Shown here: positions 12,537 to 25,786 of the stretch, one piece after another
How the letters are laid out: the number at the start of each line of letters is the position of its first letter
Position numbering within the stretch: position 1 is the first letter of the stretch
DNA from: Nomia melanderi
Lineage: Eukaryota > Arthropoda > Insecta > Hymenoptera > Halictidae
Length of the DNA: 64,000 nt
Assembly (NCBI RefSeq): GCF_051020985.1
Contig: NW_027475171.1
Coordinates: 124,001-188,000 of the forward strand
Direction: 5' to 3'
Notes under the pieces: model-generated
What the model saw: the letters and a program-made list of their open reading frames with translations, nothing else
Database searches by the model: none
What the model was told of the DNA's origin: nothing
Program-made: the position numbers and the translations under genes

Positions 12537-14321
12537 CGGGAACGACCTCGGACCACCAGGGGCCGAGAAAACCACCGTCTCATGGGGCCGGACACACAGG
12601 GTCAGGGAAAAATCCAATATATATCTGGTGATATCTCGGGTGCTATTACAGATAGCGCAATAAATCAAAGTGCATTGTCTGTAGGAGGCGCTGGCGCATG
12701 AATCTGGCCAGCGGGAACGACCTCGGACCACCAGGGGCCGAGAAAACCACCGTCTCATGGGGCCGGACACTCAGGGTCAGGGAAAAATCCGATATATATC
12801 TGGTGATATCTCGGGTGCTATTACAGATAGCGCAATAAATCAAAGTGCATTGTCTGTAGGAGGCACTGGCGCATGAATCTGAGCAGCGGGATCGACCTCG
12901 GACCAGGAGGGACCGAGAAAACCATCGACTCATGGGGCTGGACTGTTAGGGTCAAGGAAAAATCCAATATATATCTGGTGATATCTCGGGTGCTATTAGA
13001 GATATCGCAATAAATCAAAGTGCATTGTCTGCAGGAGGCCATGGCGCATGAATCTGTGCAGCGGAAACGACCTCGGACCACCAGGGGCCGAGAAAACCAC
13101 CGTCTCATGAAGTCCGACTGTCAGGGTCAGGGAAAAATCCAATATATATCTGGTGATATCTCGGGTGCTATTAGAGATAGCGCAATAAATCATAGTGCAT
13201 TGTCTGCAGGAGGCCCTAGCGCATGAATCTGTGCAACGGGATCGACCTCGGACCACCAGGGGCCGAGGAAATCACCGTCTCATGGGGCCGGACTGTCAGG
13301 CTCAGGGAAAAATCCAATATATATCTGGTGATATCTCGGGTGCTATTAGAGATAGCTCAGTAAATCAAAGTGAATTATCTGCAGGGGACCCTGGCGCATG
13401 AATCTGTGCAGCGGGAACGACCTCGGACCACCAGGGGCCGAGAAAACCACCGTCTCATGGGGCCGGACACTCAGGGTCATGTAAGAATCCAGCATATATC
13501 TGGTGATATGTCGGGTGCTATTAGAGATAGCGCAATAAACCAAAGTGAATTATCTGCAAGAGGCCCTGGCGCATGAATCTGTGCAGCGGGAACGACCTCG
13601 GACCACCAGGGGCCGAGAAAACCACCGTCTCATGGGGCCGGTCATTCAGTGTCAGGGAAAAATCCAATACATATCTGGTGATATCGCGGGTGCTATTACA
13701 GATAGCGCAATAAATCAAAGTGCATTGTCTGTAGGAGGCCCTGGCGCATGAATCTGGCAAGTGGGAACGACCTCGGACCACCAGGGGCCGAGAAAACCAC
13801 CGTCTCATGGGGCCGGACACTCAGGGTCAGGGGAAAATCCGATATATATCTGGAGATATCTCGGGTGCTATTAGAGATAGCGCAATAAACCAAAGTGAAT
13901 TATCTACAGGAGGCCCTGGCGCATGAATCTGTGCAGCGCGATCGACCTCGGACCACCGGGGGCCGAGAAAATCACCGTCTCATGGGGCCGGACTGTCAGG
14001 GTCAGGGAAAAATCCAATATATATCTGGTGATATCTCGGGTGCTATTAGAGATAGCGCAATAAATCAAAGTGAATTATCCGCAGGGAGCCCTGGCGCATG
14101 AATCTGTGCAGCGCGATCGACCTCGGACCACCGGGGTCCGAGAAAATCACCGTCTCATGGGGCCGGACTGTCAGGGTCAGGGAAAAATCCAATATATATC
14201 TGGTGATATCTCGGGTGCTATTACAGATAGCGCAATAAATCAAAGTGCATTGTCTGCAGGAGGCCCTGGCGCATGAATCTGTGCAGTGGGAACGACCTCG
14301 GACCACCAGGGGCCGAGAAAA

Positions 14322-14372
14322 TTACAGATTTTCGGTATCCGTCACCCAAAGTCATGTAAAAATCCAGCATAT
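14322..14372. repeat. Type-B monomer core (TTTCGG subtype), first example
   Basis: This subtype has ATTTTCGGTATCCGTC in place of ATATTCGGAATCCGTC. In this family it is followed by CCCAAAGTCATG and by TATATATGGAGCTTTCTC, which also destroys the EcoRV palindrome. Copies are at 15345 and 21995. Other TTTCGG cores (from 32815, 36490, 43839, 45764 and 47863) keep CCCAAGGTCATG. Confidence 0.9.
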
Positions 14373-15343
14373 ATATGGAGCTTTCTCGGGTGCTATTACA
14401 GATAGCGCAACAAATCAAAGTGCATTGTCTGTAGGAGGCCCTGGCGCATGAATCTGTGCAGCGGCGACGACCTCGGACCGCCAGTGGCCGAGAAAACCAC
14501 CGTCTCATGGGGCCGGACACTCAGGGTCAGGGGAAAATCCAATATATATCTGGTGATATCTTGGGTGATATTAGAGATAGCACAATAAACCAAAGTGAAT
14601 TATCTGTAGGAGGCCCTGGCGCATGTATCTGTGCAGCGGGATCGACCTCGGTCCACGAGGGACCGAGAAAACCATCGACACATGGGGCCGGACACTCCGA
14701 GTCGGGGGAAAATCCAATATAAATCTGGTGATATCTCGGGTGCTCTTACAGATAGCGCACTAAACCAAAGTGAATTATCTGCAGCGGGAACGACCTCGGA
14801 CCACCAGGAGACGAGAAAACCACCGTCTCATGGGGCCGGACACACAGGGTCAGGGAAAAATCCAATATATATCTGGTGATATCTCGGGTGCTATTACAGA
14901 TAGCGCAATAAATCAGAGTGCATTGTCTGTAGGAGGCGCTGGCGCATGAATCTGGCCAGCGGGAACGACCTCGGACCACCAGGGGCCGAGAAAACCACCG
15001 TCTCATGGGGCCGGACACTCAGGGTCAGGGAAAAATCCGATATATATCTGGTGATATCTCGGGTGCTATTACATATAGCGCAATAAATCAAAGTGCATTG
15101 TCTGTAGGAGGCACTGGCGCATGAATCTGAGCAGCGGGATCGACCTCGGACCAGGAGGGACCGAGAAAACCATCGACTCATGGGGCTGGACTGTTAGGGT
15201 CAAGGAAAAATCCAATATATATCTGGTGATATCTCGGGTGCTATTAGAGATATCGCAATAAATCAAAGTGCATTGTCTGCAGGAGGCCATGGCGCATGAA
15301 TCTGTGCAGCGGAAACGACCTCGGACCACCAGGGGCCGAGAAA

Positions 15344-15692
15344 ATTACAGATTTTCGGTATCCGTCACCCAAAGTCATGTAAAAATCCAGCATATATATG
15401 GAGCTTTCTCGGGTGCTATTACAGATAGCGCAATAAATCAAAGTGCATTGTCTGTAGGAGGCCCTGGTGCATGAATCTGTGCAGCGGAAACGACCTCGGA
15501 CCACCAGGGGCCGAGAAAACCACCGTCTCATGAAGACCGACTGTCAGGGTCAGGGGAAAATCCAATATAAATCTGGTGATATCTCGGGTACTATTACAGA
15601 TAGCGCAATAAATCAAAGTGCATTGCCTGCAGGAGGCCCTGGCGCATAAATCTGTGCAGCGGAAACGACCTCGGACCACCAGGGGCCGAGAA
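15344..15692. repeat. Two-monomer insertion relative to the first 2248-bp unit
   Basis: Sequence before this interval aligns with 12165-13095 at offset 2248, and sequence after it aligns with 13095-13560 at offset 2598. The difference is 350 bp, exactly two monomers. The inserted pair starts with a type-B core (from 15345) almost identical to that at 14322, so it probably came from the neighbouring unit by unequal exchange. Confidence 0.8.
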
Positions 15693-17403
15693 AACCACCG
15701 TCTCATGAAGTCCGACTGTCAGGGTCAGGGAAAAATCCAATATATATCTGGTGATATCTCGGGTGCTATTAGAGATAGCGCAATAAATCATAGTGCATTG
15801 TCTGCAGGAGGCCCTAGCGCATTAATCTGTGCAGCGGGATCGACCTCGGACCACCAGGGGCCGAGAAAATCACCGTCTCATGGGGCCGGACTGTCAGGGT
15901 CAGGGAAAAATCCAATATATATCTGGTGATATCTCGGGTGCTATTAGAGATAGCTCAATAAATCAAAGTGAATTATCTGCAGGGGACCCTGGCGCATGAA
16001 TCTGTGCAGCGGGAACGACCTCGGACCACCAGGGGCCGAGAAAACCACCGTCTCATGGGGCCGGACACTCAGGGTCATGTAAGAATCCAGCATATATCTG
16101 GTGATATGTCGGGTGCTATTAGAGATAGCGCAATAAACCAAAGTGAGTTATCTGCAAGAGGCCCTGGCGCATGAATCTGTGCAGCGGGATCGACCTCGGA
16201 CCACCAGGGGCCGAGAAAATCACCGTCTCATGGGGCCGGACTGTCAGGGTCAGGGAAAAATCCAATATATATCAGGTGATATCTCGGGTGCTATTACAGA
16301 TAGCGCAATAAATCAAAGTCCATTGTCTGTAGGAGGCCCTGGCGCATGAATCTGTGCAGCGGGAACGACCTCGGACCACCAGGGGCCGAGAAAACCGCAG
16401 TCTCACGGGTCCGGACACTCAGGGTCAGGGGAAAATCCAATATATATCAGGTGATATCTCGGGTGCTATTACAGATAGCGCAATATATCAATGTGAATTA
16501 TCTGCAGGAGGCCCGGGCGAATGAATCTGTGCTGTGGGAACGACCTCGTACCACCACGTGCCGAGAAAACCACCGTCTCATGGGGCCGGACACTCAGGAA
16601 CAGGGAAAAATCCAATATATATCTGGTGATATCTAGGGTGCTATTAGAGATAGCGCAATAAATCAAAGTGAATTATCTGTAGGAGGCCCTGGCGCATGCA
16701 TCTGTGCAGCGGGAACGACCTCCGACCACCAGGGGCCGAGACAACCACCCTCTCATGGGGCCGGACACTCAGGGTCAGGGAAAAATCCAATATATATCTG
16801 GTGATATCTCGGGTGCTATTACAGATGGCGCAACAAATCAAAGTGCATTGTCTGTAGGAGGCCCTGGCGCATGAATCTGTGCAGCGGGAACGACCTCGCA
16901 CCACCAGGGGCCGAGGAAACCACCGTCTCATGGGGCCGGACACTCAGGGTCATGGAAAAATCCAATATATATCAGGTGATATCTCGGGTGCTATTACAGA
17001 TAGCGCAATAAATCAAAGTCCATTGTCTGTAGGAGGCCCTGGCGCATGAATCTGGCAAGCGGGAAAGACCTCGGACCACCAGGGGCCGAGAAAACCACAG
17101 TCACATGGGGCCGGACACTCAGGGTCAGGGGAAAATTCAATATATATCTGGTGATATCTCGGCTGCTATTAGAGATAGCGCAATAAACCAATGTGAATTA
17201 TCTGCAGGAGGCCCTGGCGCATGAATCTGTGCAGTGGGAACGACCTCGGACCACCAGGGGCCGAGAAAACCACCGTCTCATGGGGCCGGACACTCAGGGT
17301 CAGGGGAAAAGCCAATATATATCTGGAGATATCTCGGGTGCTATTAGAGATAGCGCAATAAACCAAAGTGAATTATCTACAGGAGGCCCTGGCGCATGAA
17401 TCT

Positions 17404-18080
17404 GTGCCGCGGGATCGACCTCGGACCACGAGGGACAGAGAAAACCATCGACACATGGGGCCGGACACTCAGGGTCAGGGAAAAATCCAATATATATCTG
17501 GTGATATCTCGGGTGCTATTAGAGATAGCGCAATAAATCAAAGTGCATTGTCTGCAGGAGGCCGTGGCGCATGAATCTGTGCAGCGGGAACGACCTCGGG
17601 CCACCGGGGGCCGAGAAAATGACCGCCTCATGGGGCCGGACTGTCAGGGTCAGGGATAAATCCAATATATATCTGGTGATATCTCGGGTGCTACTAGAGA
17701 TAGCGCAATAAATCAAAGTGAATTATCTGCAGGGGGCCCTGGCGCATGAATCTGTGCCGCGGGATCGACCTCGGACCACGAGGGACAGAGAAAACCATCG
17801 ACACATGGGGCCGGACACTCAGGGTCAGGGAAAAATCCAATATATATCTGGTGATATCTCGGGTGCTATTAGAGATAGCGCAATAAATCAAAGTGCATTG
17901 TCTGCAGGAGGCCGTGGCGCATGAATCTGTGCAGCGGGAACGACCTCGGACCTCCAGGGGCCGAGAAAACTACCGTCTCATGGGGTCGGACACTCAGTGT
18001 CAGGGAAAAATCCAATATAAATCTGGTGATATCTCGGGTGCTATTAGAGATAGCGCAATAAATCAAAGTGCATTGTCTGC
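17404..18080. repeat. 350-bp dimer duplication
   Basis: The monomer starting near 17404 (CCGCGGGATCG, then ACGAGGGACAGAG and ATCGACACATGG) recurs unchanged 350 bp later, from about 17754. A different monomer with GACCGCCTC lies between them. This places a two-monomer duplication at the left edge of the 4216-bp segment. Confidence 0.75.
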
Positions 18081-21000
18081 AGGAGGCCCTATCGCATGAA
18101 TCTGTGCAGCGGGAACGACTTCGGACCACCGGGGGCCGAGAAAATCACCGTCTCATGGGGCCGGACTGTCCGGGTCAGGGAAAAATCCAATATATATCTG
18201 GTGATATCTCGGGTGCTATTACAGATAGCGCAATAAATCAAAGTGCATTGTCTGCAGGAGGCCGTGGCGCATGAATCTGTGCAGCGGGAACGACCTCGGA
18301 CCACCGAGCGCCGAAAAAAGCACCGTCTCATGGGGCCGGACTGTCAGGGTCAGGGAAAAATCCATTATATATCTGGTGATATCTCGGGTGCTATTACAGA
18401 TAGCGCAATAAATCAAAGTGCATTGTCCGCAGGAGGCCCTGGTGCATGAATCTGTGCAGCGCGATCGACCTCGGACCACCGGGGGCCGAGAAAATCACCG
18501 TCTCATGGGGCCGGACTGTCAGGGTCAGGGAAAAATCCAATATATATCTGCTGATATCTCGGGTGCTATTAGAGATAGTGCAATAAATCAAAGTGAATTA
18601 TCTATAGGGAGCCCTGGCGCATGAATCTGTGCCGCAGGAACGACCTCGGCCCACCAGGGGCCGAGAAAACTACCGTCTCATGGGGTCGGACACTCAGGGT
18701 CAGGGAAAAATCCAATATATATCTGGTGATATCTCGGGTGCTATTACAGATAGCGCAATAAATCAAAGTGCATTGTCTGCAGGAGGCCGTGGCGCATGAA
18801 TCTGTGCAGCGGGAACGACCTCGGACCACCAGGGGCCGAGAAATCCACCGTCTCATGGTTTCGGACACTCAGGGTCAGGGAAAAATCCAATACAAATCTG
18901 GTGATATCTCGGGTGCTATTACAGCTAGCGCAATAAATCAAAGTGCATTGTCTGCAGGCGGCCCTGGCGCATGAAACTGTGCAGCGGGAACGACCTCGGA
19001 CCACCGGGGGCCGAGAAAATCACCGTCTCATGGGGCCGGACTGTCAGGGTCAGGGAAAAATCCAATATATATCTGGTGATATCTCGGGTGCTATTACAGA
19101 TAGCGCAATAAATCAAAGTGCATTGTCTGCAGGAGGCCCTGGTGCATGAATCTGTGCAGCGGGAACGACCTCGGATGACCAGGGGCCGAGAAAAACACCG
19201 TCTCATGGGGTCGGACTGTCAGGGTCAGGGAAAAATCCAATATATATCTGGTGATATCTCGGGTGCTATTAGAGATAGCGCAATAAATCAAAGTGCATTG
19301 TCTGCAGGAGGCCCTAGCGCATGAATCTGTGCATCGCGATCGACCTCGGACCACCGGGGGCCGAGAAAATCACCGTCCCATGGGGCCGGACTGTCAGGGT
19401 CAGGGAAAAATCCAATATATATCAGCTGATATCTCGGGTGCTATTAGAGATAGCGCAATAAATCAAAGTGAATTATCTGCAGGGAGCCCTGGCGCATGAA
19501 TCTGTGCAGCGCGATCGACCTCGGACCACCGGGGGCCGAGAAAATCACCGTCTCATGGGGCCGGACTGTCAGGGTCAGGGAAAAATCCAATATATATCTG
19601 GTGATATCTCGGGTGCTATTAGAGATAGCGCAATAAATCAAAGTGAATTATCCGCAGGGAGCCCTGGCGCATGAATCTGTGCAGCGCGATCGACCTCGGA
19701 CCACCGGGGTCCGAGAAAATCACCGTCTCATGGGGCCGGACTGTCAGGGTCAGGGAAAAATCCAATATATATCTGGTGATATCTCGGGTGCTATTACAGA
19801 TAGCGCAATAAATCAAAGTGCATTGTCTGCAGGAGGCCCTGGTGCATGAATCTGTGCAGCGGGAACGACCTCGGACGACCAGGGGCCGAGAAAACCACCG
19901 TCTCATGGGGTCGGACTGTCAGGGTCAGGGAAAAATCCAATATATATATGGTGATATCTCGGGTGCTATTAGAGATAGCGCAATAAATCAAAGTGCATTG
20001 TCTGCAGGAGGCCCTATCGCATGAATCTGTGCAGCGGGAACGACTTCGGACCACCGGGGGCCGAGAAAATCACCATCTCATGGGGCCGGACTGTCAGGGT
20101 CAGGGAAAAATCCAATATATATCTGGTGATATCTCGGGTGCTATTACAGATAGCGCAATAAATCAAAGTGCATTGTCTGCAGGAGGCCGTGGCGCATGAA
20201 TCTGTGCAGCGGGAACGACCTCGGACGACCAGGGGCCGAGAAAACCACCGTCTCATGGGGTCGGACTGTCAGGGTCAGGGAAAAATCCAATATATATATG
20301 GTGATATCTCGGGTGCTATTAGAGATAGCGCAATAAATCAAAGTGCATTGTCTGCAGGAGGCCCTATCGCATGAATCTGTGCAGCGGGAACGACTTCGGA
20401 CCACCGGGGGCCGAGAAAATCACCATCTCATGGGGCCGGACTGTCAGGGTCAGGGAAAAATCCAATATATATCTGGTGATATCTCGGGTGCTATTACAGA
20501 TAGCGCAATAAATCAAAGTGCATTGTCTGCAGGAGGCCGTGGCGCATGAATCTGTGCAGCGGGAACGACCTCGGACCACCGAGCGCCGAAAAAAGCACCG
20601 TCTCATGGGGCCGGACTGTCAGGGTCAGGGAAAAATCCAATATGTATCTGGTGATATCTCGGGTGCTATTACAGATAGCGCAATAAATCAAAGTGCATTG
20701 TCTGCAGGAGGCCCTGGTGCATGAATCTGTGCAGCGGGAACGACCCCGGACGACCAGGGGCCGAGATAACCACCGTCTCATGGGGTCGGACTGTCAGGGT
20801 CAGGGAAAAATCCAACATATATCTGGTGATATCTCGGGTGCTATTAGAGATAGCGCAATAAATCAAAGTGCATTGTCTGCAGGAGGCCCTGGTGCATGAA
20901 TCTGTGCAACGCGATCGACCTCGGACCACCGGAGGCCGAGAAAATCACCGTCTCGTGGGGCCGGACTGTCAGGGTCAGGGAAAAATCCAATGTATATCAG

Positions 21001-21979
21001 CTGATATCTCGGGTGCTATTAGAGATAGCGCAATAAATCAAAGTGAATTATCTGCAGGGAGCACTGGCGCATGAATCTGTGCAGCGCGATCGACCTCGGA
21101 CCACCGGGGGCCGAGAAAATCACCGTCCCATGGGGCCGGACTGTCAGGGTCAGGGAAAAATCCAATATATATCTGCTGATATCTCGGGTGCTATTAGAGA
21201 TAGCGCAATAAATCAATGTGAATTATCCGCAGGGAGCCCTGGCGCATGAATCTGTGCAGCGCGATCGACCTCGGACCACCGGGGTCCGAGAAAATGACCG
21301 TCTCATGGGGCCGGACTGTCAGGGTCAGGGAAAAATCCAATATATATCTGCTGATATCTCGGGTGCTATTAGAGATAGCGCAATAAATCAAAGTGAATTA
21401 TCTGCAGGGAGCCCTGGCGCATGAATCTGTGCAGCGGGATCGACCTCGGACCACCAGGGGCCGAGAAAACCACCGGCTCATGGGGCCGGACACTCAGGGT
21501 CAGGGAAAAATCCAATATATATCTGGTGATATCTCGGGTGTTATTAGAGCTAGCGCAATAAATCAAAGTGCATTGTCTGCAGGAGGCCCTGGTGCATGAA
21601 TCTGTGCAGCGGGAACGACCTCGGACCACCGAGCGCCGAAAAAAGCACCGTCTCATGGGGCCGGACTGTCAGGGTCAGGGAAAAATCCAATATATATCTG
21701 GTGATATCTCGGGTGCTATTACAGATAGCGCAATAAATCAAAGTGCATTGTCTGCAGGAGGCCCTGGTGCATGAATCTGTGCAGCGGGAGCGACCCCGGA
21801 CCACCAGGGGCCGAGAAAACCACCGTCTCATGGGGCCGGACACTCAGGGTCAGGGGAAAATCCAATATATATCTGGTGATATCTCGGGTGTTATTAGACC
21901 TAGCGCAATAAATCAAAGTGAATTATCTGCAGGGGGCCCTGGCGCATGAATCTGTGCCGCGGGATCGACCTCGGACCAC
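17764..21979. repeat. Segment S (4216 bp), unexpanded copy
   Basis: This part of the first superunit aligns with 23512 onward at offset 5748 up to about 19945, and with about 27840-30002 at offset 8023 from 19818 to the end. The offsets differ by 2275 bp, so the second copy is this segment plus one extra 13-monomer block. It contains an internal 350-bp dimer (about 19993-20342 and 20343-20692) that is also present in the other copy. Confidence 0.88.
19993..20692. repeat. 350-bp dimer, two tandem copies
   Basis: Two consecutive monomers, one with CCCTATCGCATG and CCATCTCATGG, the next with GGACGACCAGG and TATATATATGG, are repeated head to tail at offset 350. The same arrangement occurs at 28016-28715, so the dimer existed before the superunit was duplicated. 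Confidence 0.8.
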
Positions 21980-23511
21980 CAGGGGCCGAGAAAATTACAG
22001 ATTTTCGGTATCCGTCACCCAAAGTCATGTAAAAATCCAGCATACATATGGAGCTTTCTCGGGTGCTATTACAGATAGCGCAACAAATCAAAGTGCATTG
22101 TCTGTAGGAGGCCCTGGCGCATGAATCTGTGCAGCGGCGACGACCTCGGACCGCCAGTGGCCGAGAAAACCACCGTCTCATGGGGCCGGACACTCAGGGT
22201 CAGGGGAAAATCCAATATATATCTGGTGATATCTTGGGTGATATTAGAGATAGCACAATAAACCAAAGTGAATTATCTGTAGGAGGCCCTGGCGCATGTA
22301 TCTGTGCAGCGGGATCGACCTCGGTCCACGAGGGACCGAGAAAACCATCGACACATGGGGCCGGACACTCAGAGTCGGGGGAAAATCCAATATAAATCTG
22401 GTGATATCTCGGGTGCTCTTACAGATAGCGCACTAAACCAAAGTGAATTATCTGCAGCGGGAACGACCTCGGACCACCAGGGGCCGAGAAAACCACCGTC
22501 TCATGGGGCCGGACACACAGGGTCAGGGAAAAATCCAATATATATCTGGTGATATCTCGGGTGCTATTACAGATAGCGCAATAAATCAAAGTGCATTGTC
22601 TGTAGGAGGCGCTGGCGCATGAATCAGGCCAGCGGGAACGACCTCGGACCACCAGGGGCCGAGAAAACCACCGTCTCATGGGGCCGGACACTCAGGGTCA
22701 GGGAAAAATCCGATATATATCTGGTGATATCTCGGGTGCTATTACAGATAGCGCAATAAATCAAAGTGCATTGTCTGTAGGAGGCACTGGCGCATGAATC
22801 TGAGCAGCGGGATCGACCTCGGACCAGGAGGGACCGAGAAAACCATCGACTCATGGGGCTGGACTGTTAGGGTCAAGGAAAAATCCAATATATATCAGGT
22901 GATATCTCGGGTGCTATTACAGATAGCGCAATAAATCAAAGTCCATTGTCTGTAGGAGGCCCTGGCGCATGAATCTGTGCAGCGGGAACGACCTCGGACC
23001 ACCAGGGGCCGAGAAAACCGCAGTCTCACGGGTCCGGACACTCAGGGTCAGGGGAAAATCCAATATATATCAGGTGATATCTCGGGTGCTATTACAGATA
23101 GCGCAATATATCAATGTGAATTATCTGCGGGAGGCCAGGGCGAATGAATCTGTGCTGTGGGAACGACCTCGTACCACCACGGGCCGAGAAAACCACCGTC
23201 TCATGGGGCCGGACACTCAGGAACAGGGAAAAATCCAATATATATCTGGTGATATCTAGGGTGCTATTAGAGATAGCGCAATAAATCAAAGTGAATTATC
23301 TGTAGGAGGCCCTGGCGCATGCATCTGTGCAGCGGGAACGACCTCCGACCACCAGGGGCCGAGAAAACCACCGTCTCATGGGGTCGGACTGTCAGGGTCA
23401 GGGAAAAATCCAATATATATCTGGTGATATCTCGGGTGCTATTAGAGATAGCGCAATAAATCAAAGTGCATTGTCTGCAGGAGGCCCTAGCGCATGAATC
23501 TGTGCAGCGCG
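21980..23511. repeat. Superunit copy 2, left part with whole-monomer losses
   Basis: 21980-22887 matches 14307-15214 at offset 7673, including the type-B core (from 21995) and the 27-bp deletion (22452-22457). At 22878-22896 the match switches to 16255-16720 at offset 6623, a loss of 1050 bp or six monomers. The sequence left of the switch has GGTCAAGG; to the right it has ATCAGGTG. Near 23345 it switches again to the monomer that precedes the 2275-bp block, and by 23512 the offset is 5748, a further loss of 875 bp or five monomers. Confidence 0.82.
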
Positions 23512-25786
23512 ATCGACCTCGGACCACGAGGGACAGAGAAAACCATCGACACATGGGGCCGGACACTCAGGGTCAGGGAAAAATCCAATATATATCTGGT
23601 GATATCTCGGGTGCTATTAGAGATAGCGCAATAAATCAAAGTGCATTGTCTGCAGGAGGCCGTGGCGCATGAATCTGTGCAGCGGGAACGACCTCGGACC
23701 TCCAGGGGCCGAGAAAACTACCGTCTCATGGGGTCGGACACCCAGTGTCAGGGAAAAATCCAATATAAATCTGGTGATATCTCGGGTGCTATTAGAGATA
23801 GCGCAATAAATCAAAGTGCATTGTCTGCAGGAGGCCCTATCGCATGAATCTGCGCAGCGGGAACGACTTCGGACCACCGGGGGCCGAGAAAATCACCGTC
23901 TCATGGGGCCGGACTGTCCGGGTCAGGGAAAAATCCAATATATATCTGGTGATATCTCGGGTGCTATTACAGATAGCGCAATAAATCGAAGTGCATTGTC
24001 TGCAGGAGGCAGTGGCGCATGAATCTGTGCAGCGGGAACGACCTCGGACCACCGAGCGCCGAAAAAAGCACCGTCTCATGGGGCCGGACTGTCAGGGTCA
24101 GGGAAAAATCCATTATATATCTGGTGATATCTCGGGTGCTATTACAGATAGCGCAATAAATCAAAGTGCATTGTCCGCAGGAGGCCCTGGTGCATGAATC
24201 TGTGCAGCGCGATCGACCTCGGACCACCGGGGGCCGAGAAAATCACCGTCTCATGGGGCCGGACTGTCAGGGTCAGGGAAAAATCCAATATATATCTGCT
24301 GATATCTCGGGTGCTATTAGAGATAGTGCAATAAATCAAAGTGAATTATCTATAGGGAGCCCTGGCGCATGAATCTGTGCCGCAGGAACGACCTCGGCCC
24401 ACCAGGGGCCGAGAAAACTACCGTCTCATGGGGTCGGACACTCAGGGTCAGGGAAAAATCCAATATATATCTGGTGATATCTCGGGTGCTATTACAGATA
24501 GCGCAATAAATCAAAGTGCATTGTCTGCAGGAGGCCGTGGCGCATGAATCTGTGCAGCGGGAACGACCTCGGACCACCAGGGGCCGAGGAATCCACCGTC
24601 TCATGGTTTCGGACACTCAGGGTCAGGGAAAAATCCAATACAAATCTGGTGATATCTCGGGTGCTATTACAGCTGGCGCAATAAATCAAAGTGCATTGTC
24701 TGCAGGCGGCCCTGGCGCATGAAACTGTGCAGCGGGAACGACCTCGGACCACCGGGGGCCGAGAAAATCACCGTCTCATGGGGCCGGACTGTCAGGGTCA
24801 GGGAAAAATCCAATATATATCTGGTGATATCTCGGGTGCTATTACAGATAGCGCAATAAATCAAAGTGCATTGTCTGCAGGAGGCCCTGGTGCATGAATC
24901 TGTGCAGCGGGAACGACCTCGGATGACCAGGGGCCGAGAAAAACACCGTCTCATGGGGTCGGACTGTCAGGGTCAGGGAAAAATCCAATATATATCTGGT
25001 GATATCTCGGGTGCTATTAGAGATAGCGCAATAAATCAAAGTGCATTGTCTGCAGGAGGCCCTAGCGCATGAATCTGTGCATCGCGATCGACCTCGGACC
25101 ACCGGGGGCCGAGAAAATCACCGTCCCATGGGGCCGGACTGTCAGGGTCAGGGAAAAATCCAATATATATCAGCTGATATCTCGGGTGCTATTCGAGATA
25201 GCGCAATAAATCAAAGTGAATTATCTGCAGGGAGCCCTGGCGCATGAATCTGTGCAGCGCGATCGACCTCGGACCACCGGGGGCCGAGAAAATCACCGTC
25301 TCATGGGGCCGGACTGTCAGGGTCAGGGAAAAATCCAATATATATCTGGTGATATCTCGGGTGCTATTAGAGATAGCGCAATAAATCAAAGTGAATTATC
25401 CGCAGGGAGCCCTGGCGCATGAATCTGTGCAGCGCGATCGACCTCGGACCACCGGGGTCCGAGAAAATCACCGTCTCATGGGGCCGGACTGTCAGGGTCA
25501 GGGAAAAATCCAATATATATCTGGTGATATCTCGGGTGCTATTACAGATAGCGCAATAAATCAAAGTGCATTGTCTGCAGGAGGCCCTGGTGCATGAATC
25601 TGTGCAGCGGGAACGACCTCGGACGACCAGGGGCCGAGAAAACCACCGTCTCATGGGGTCGGACTGTCAGGGTCAGGGAAAAATCCAATATATATCTGGT
25701 GATATCTCGGGTGCTATTAGAGATAGCGCAATAAATCAAAGTGCATTGTCTGCAGGAGGCCCTAGCGCATGAATCTGTGCAGCGCG
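23512..25786. repeat. 2275-bp 13-monomer block, first tandem copy
   Basis: Aligned with the next block at a constant offset of 2275 (13x175) and with the older copy in the first superunit (17764-19945) at offset 5748. One visible difference from its twin is the CTGGCGC near 24673, which is CTAGCGC near 26948. Both tandem copies share a private change (ATTCGAGATAG near 25194 and 27469) absent from the older copy near 19449, so they arose from each other after the superunit duplicated. The alignable unit may begin up to about 160 bp further left. Confidence 0.9.

Larger units (their letters stand above)
12165..14412. repeat. 13-monomer unit with a 27-bp deletion (2248 bp), copy 1
   Basis: The segment from 12165 aligns with 14413 onward at offset 2248, which equals 13x175 minus 27. 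The missing 27 bp lie in one monomer, whose PstI site at 12531-12536 is fused directly to CGGGAACG. Alignment at this offset holds to about 13095. From there to about 13560 it resumes at offset 2598, because the second copy has two extra monomers. The stretch 13930-14285 instead matches 19503-19858 (offset 5573), so the end of this unit already belongs to the neighbouring family. Confidence 0.85.
14307..21979. repeat. Superunit copy 1 (7673 bp, 44 monomers minus 27 bp)
   Basis: The whole stretch is repeated from 21980 onward. It starts in a monomer with a type-B core (from 14322), repeats the 2248-bp unit with its 27-bp deletion at 14779-14784, continues through diverse monomers at 16160-17763, and ends with a 4216-bp segment (17764-21979) rich in GCGCGATCGACC and ACCACCGGGGG variants. 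The distance from each landmark to its partner in the first part of the next superunit is 7673 bp. Confidence 0.85.

Noticed and set aside
12725..12790. G-quadruplex in GGGG-CCGG-ACACTCA-GGG-TCA-GGG
   Set aside because: Only three runs of three or more G lie close together; the fourth is too far away. A two-layer structure is possible but too weak to claim.
18110..18140. Functional CENP-B binding site
   Set aside because: The best sites have eight of nine essential bases. With hundreds of variant monomers, 8/9 matches can arise by chance, and changes at essential bases usually weaken binding strongly. Kept only as a low-interest finding.
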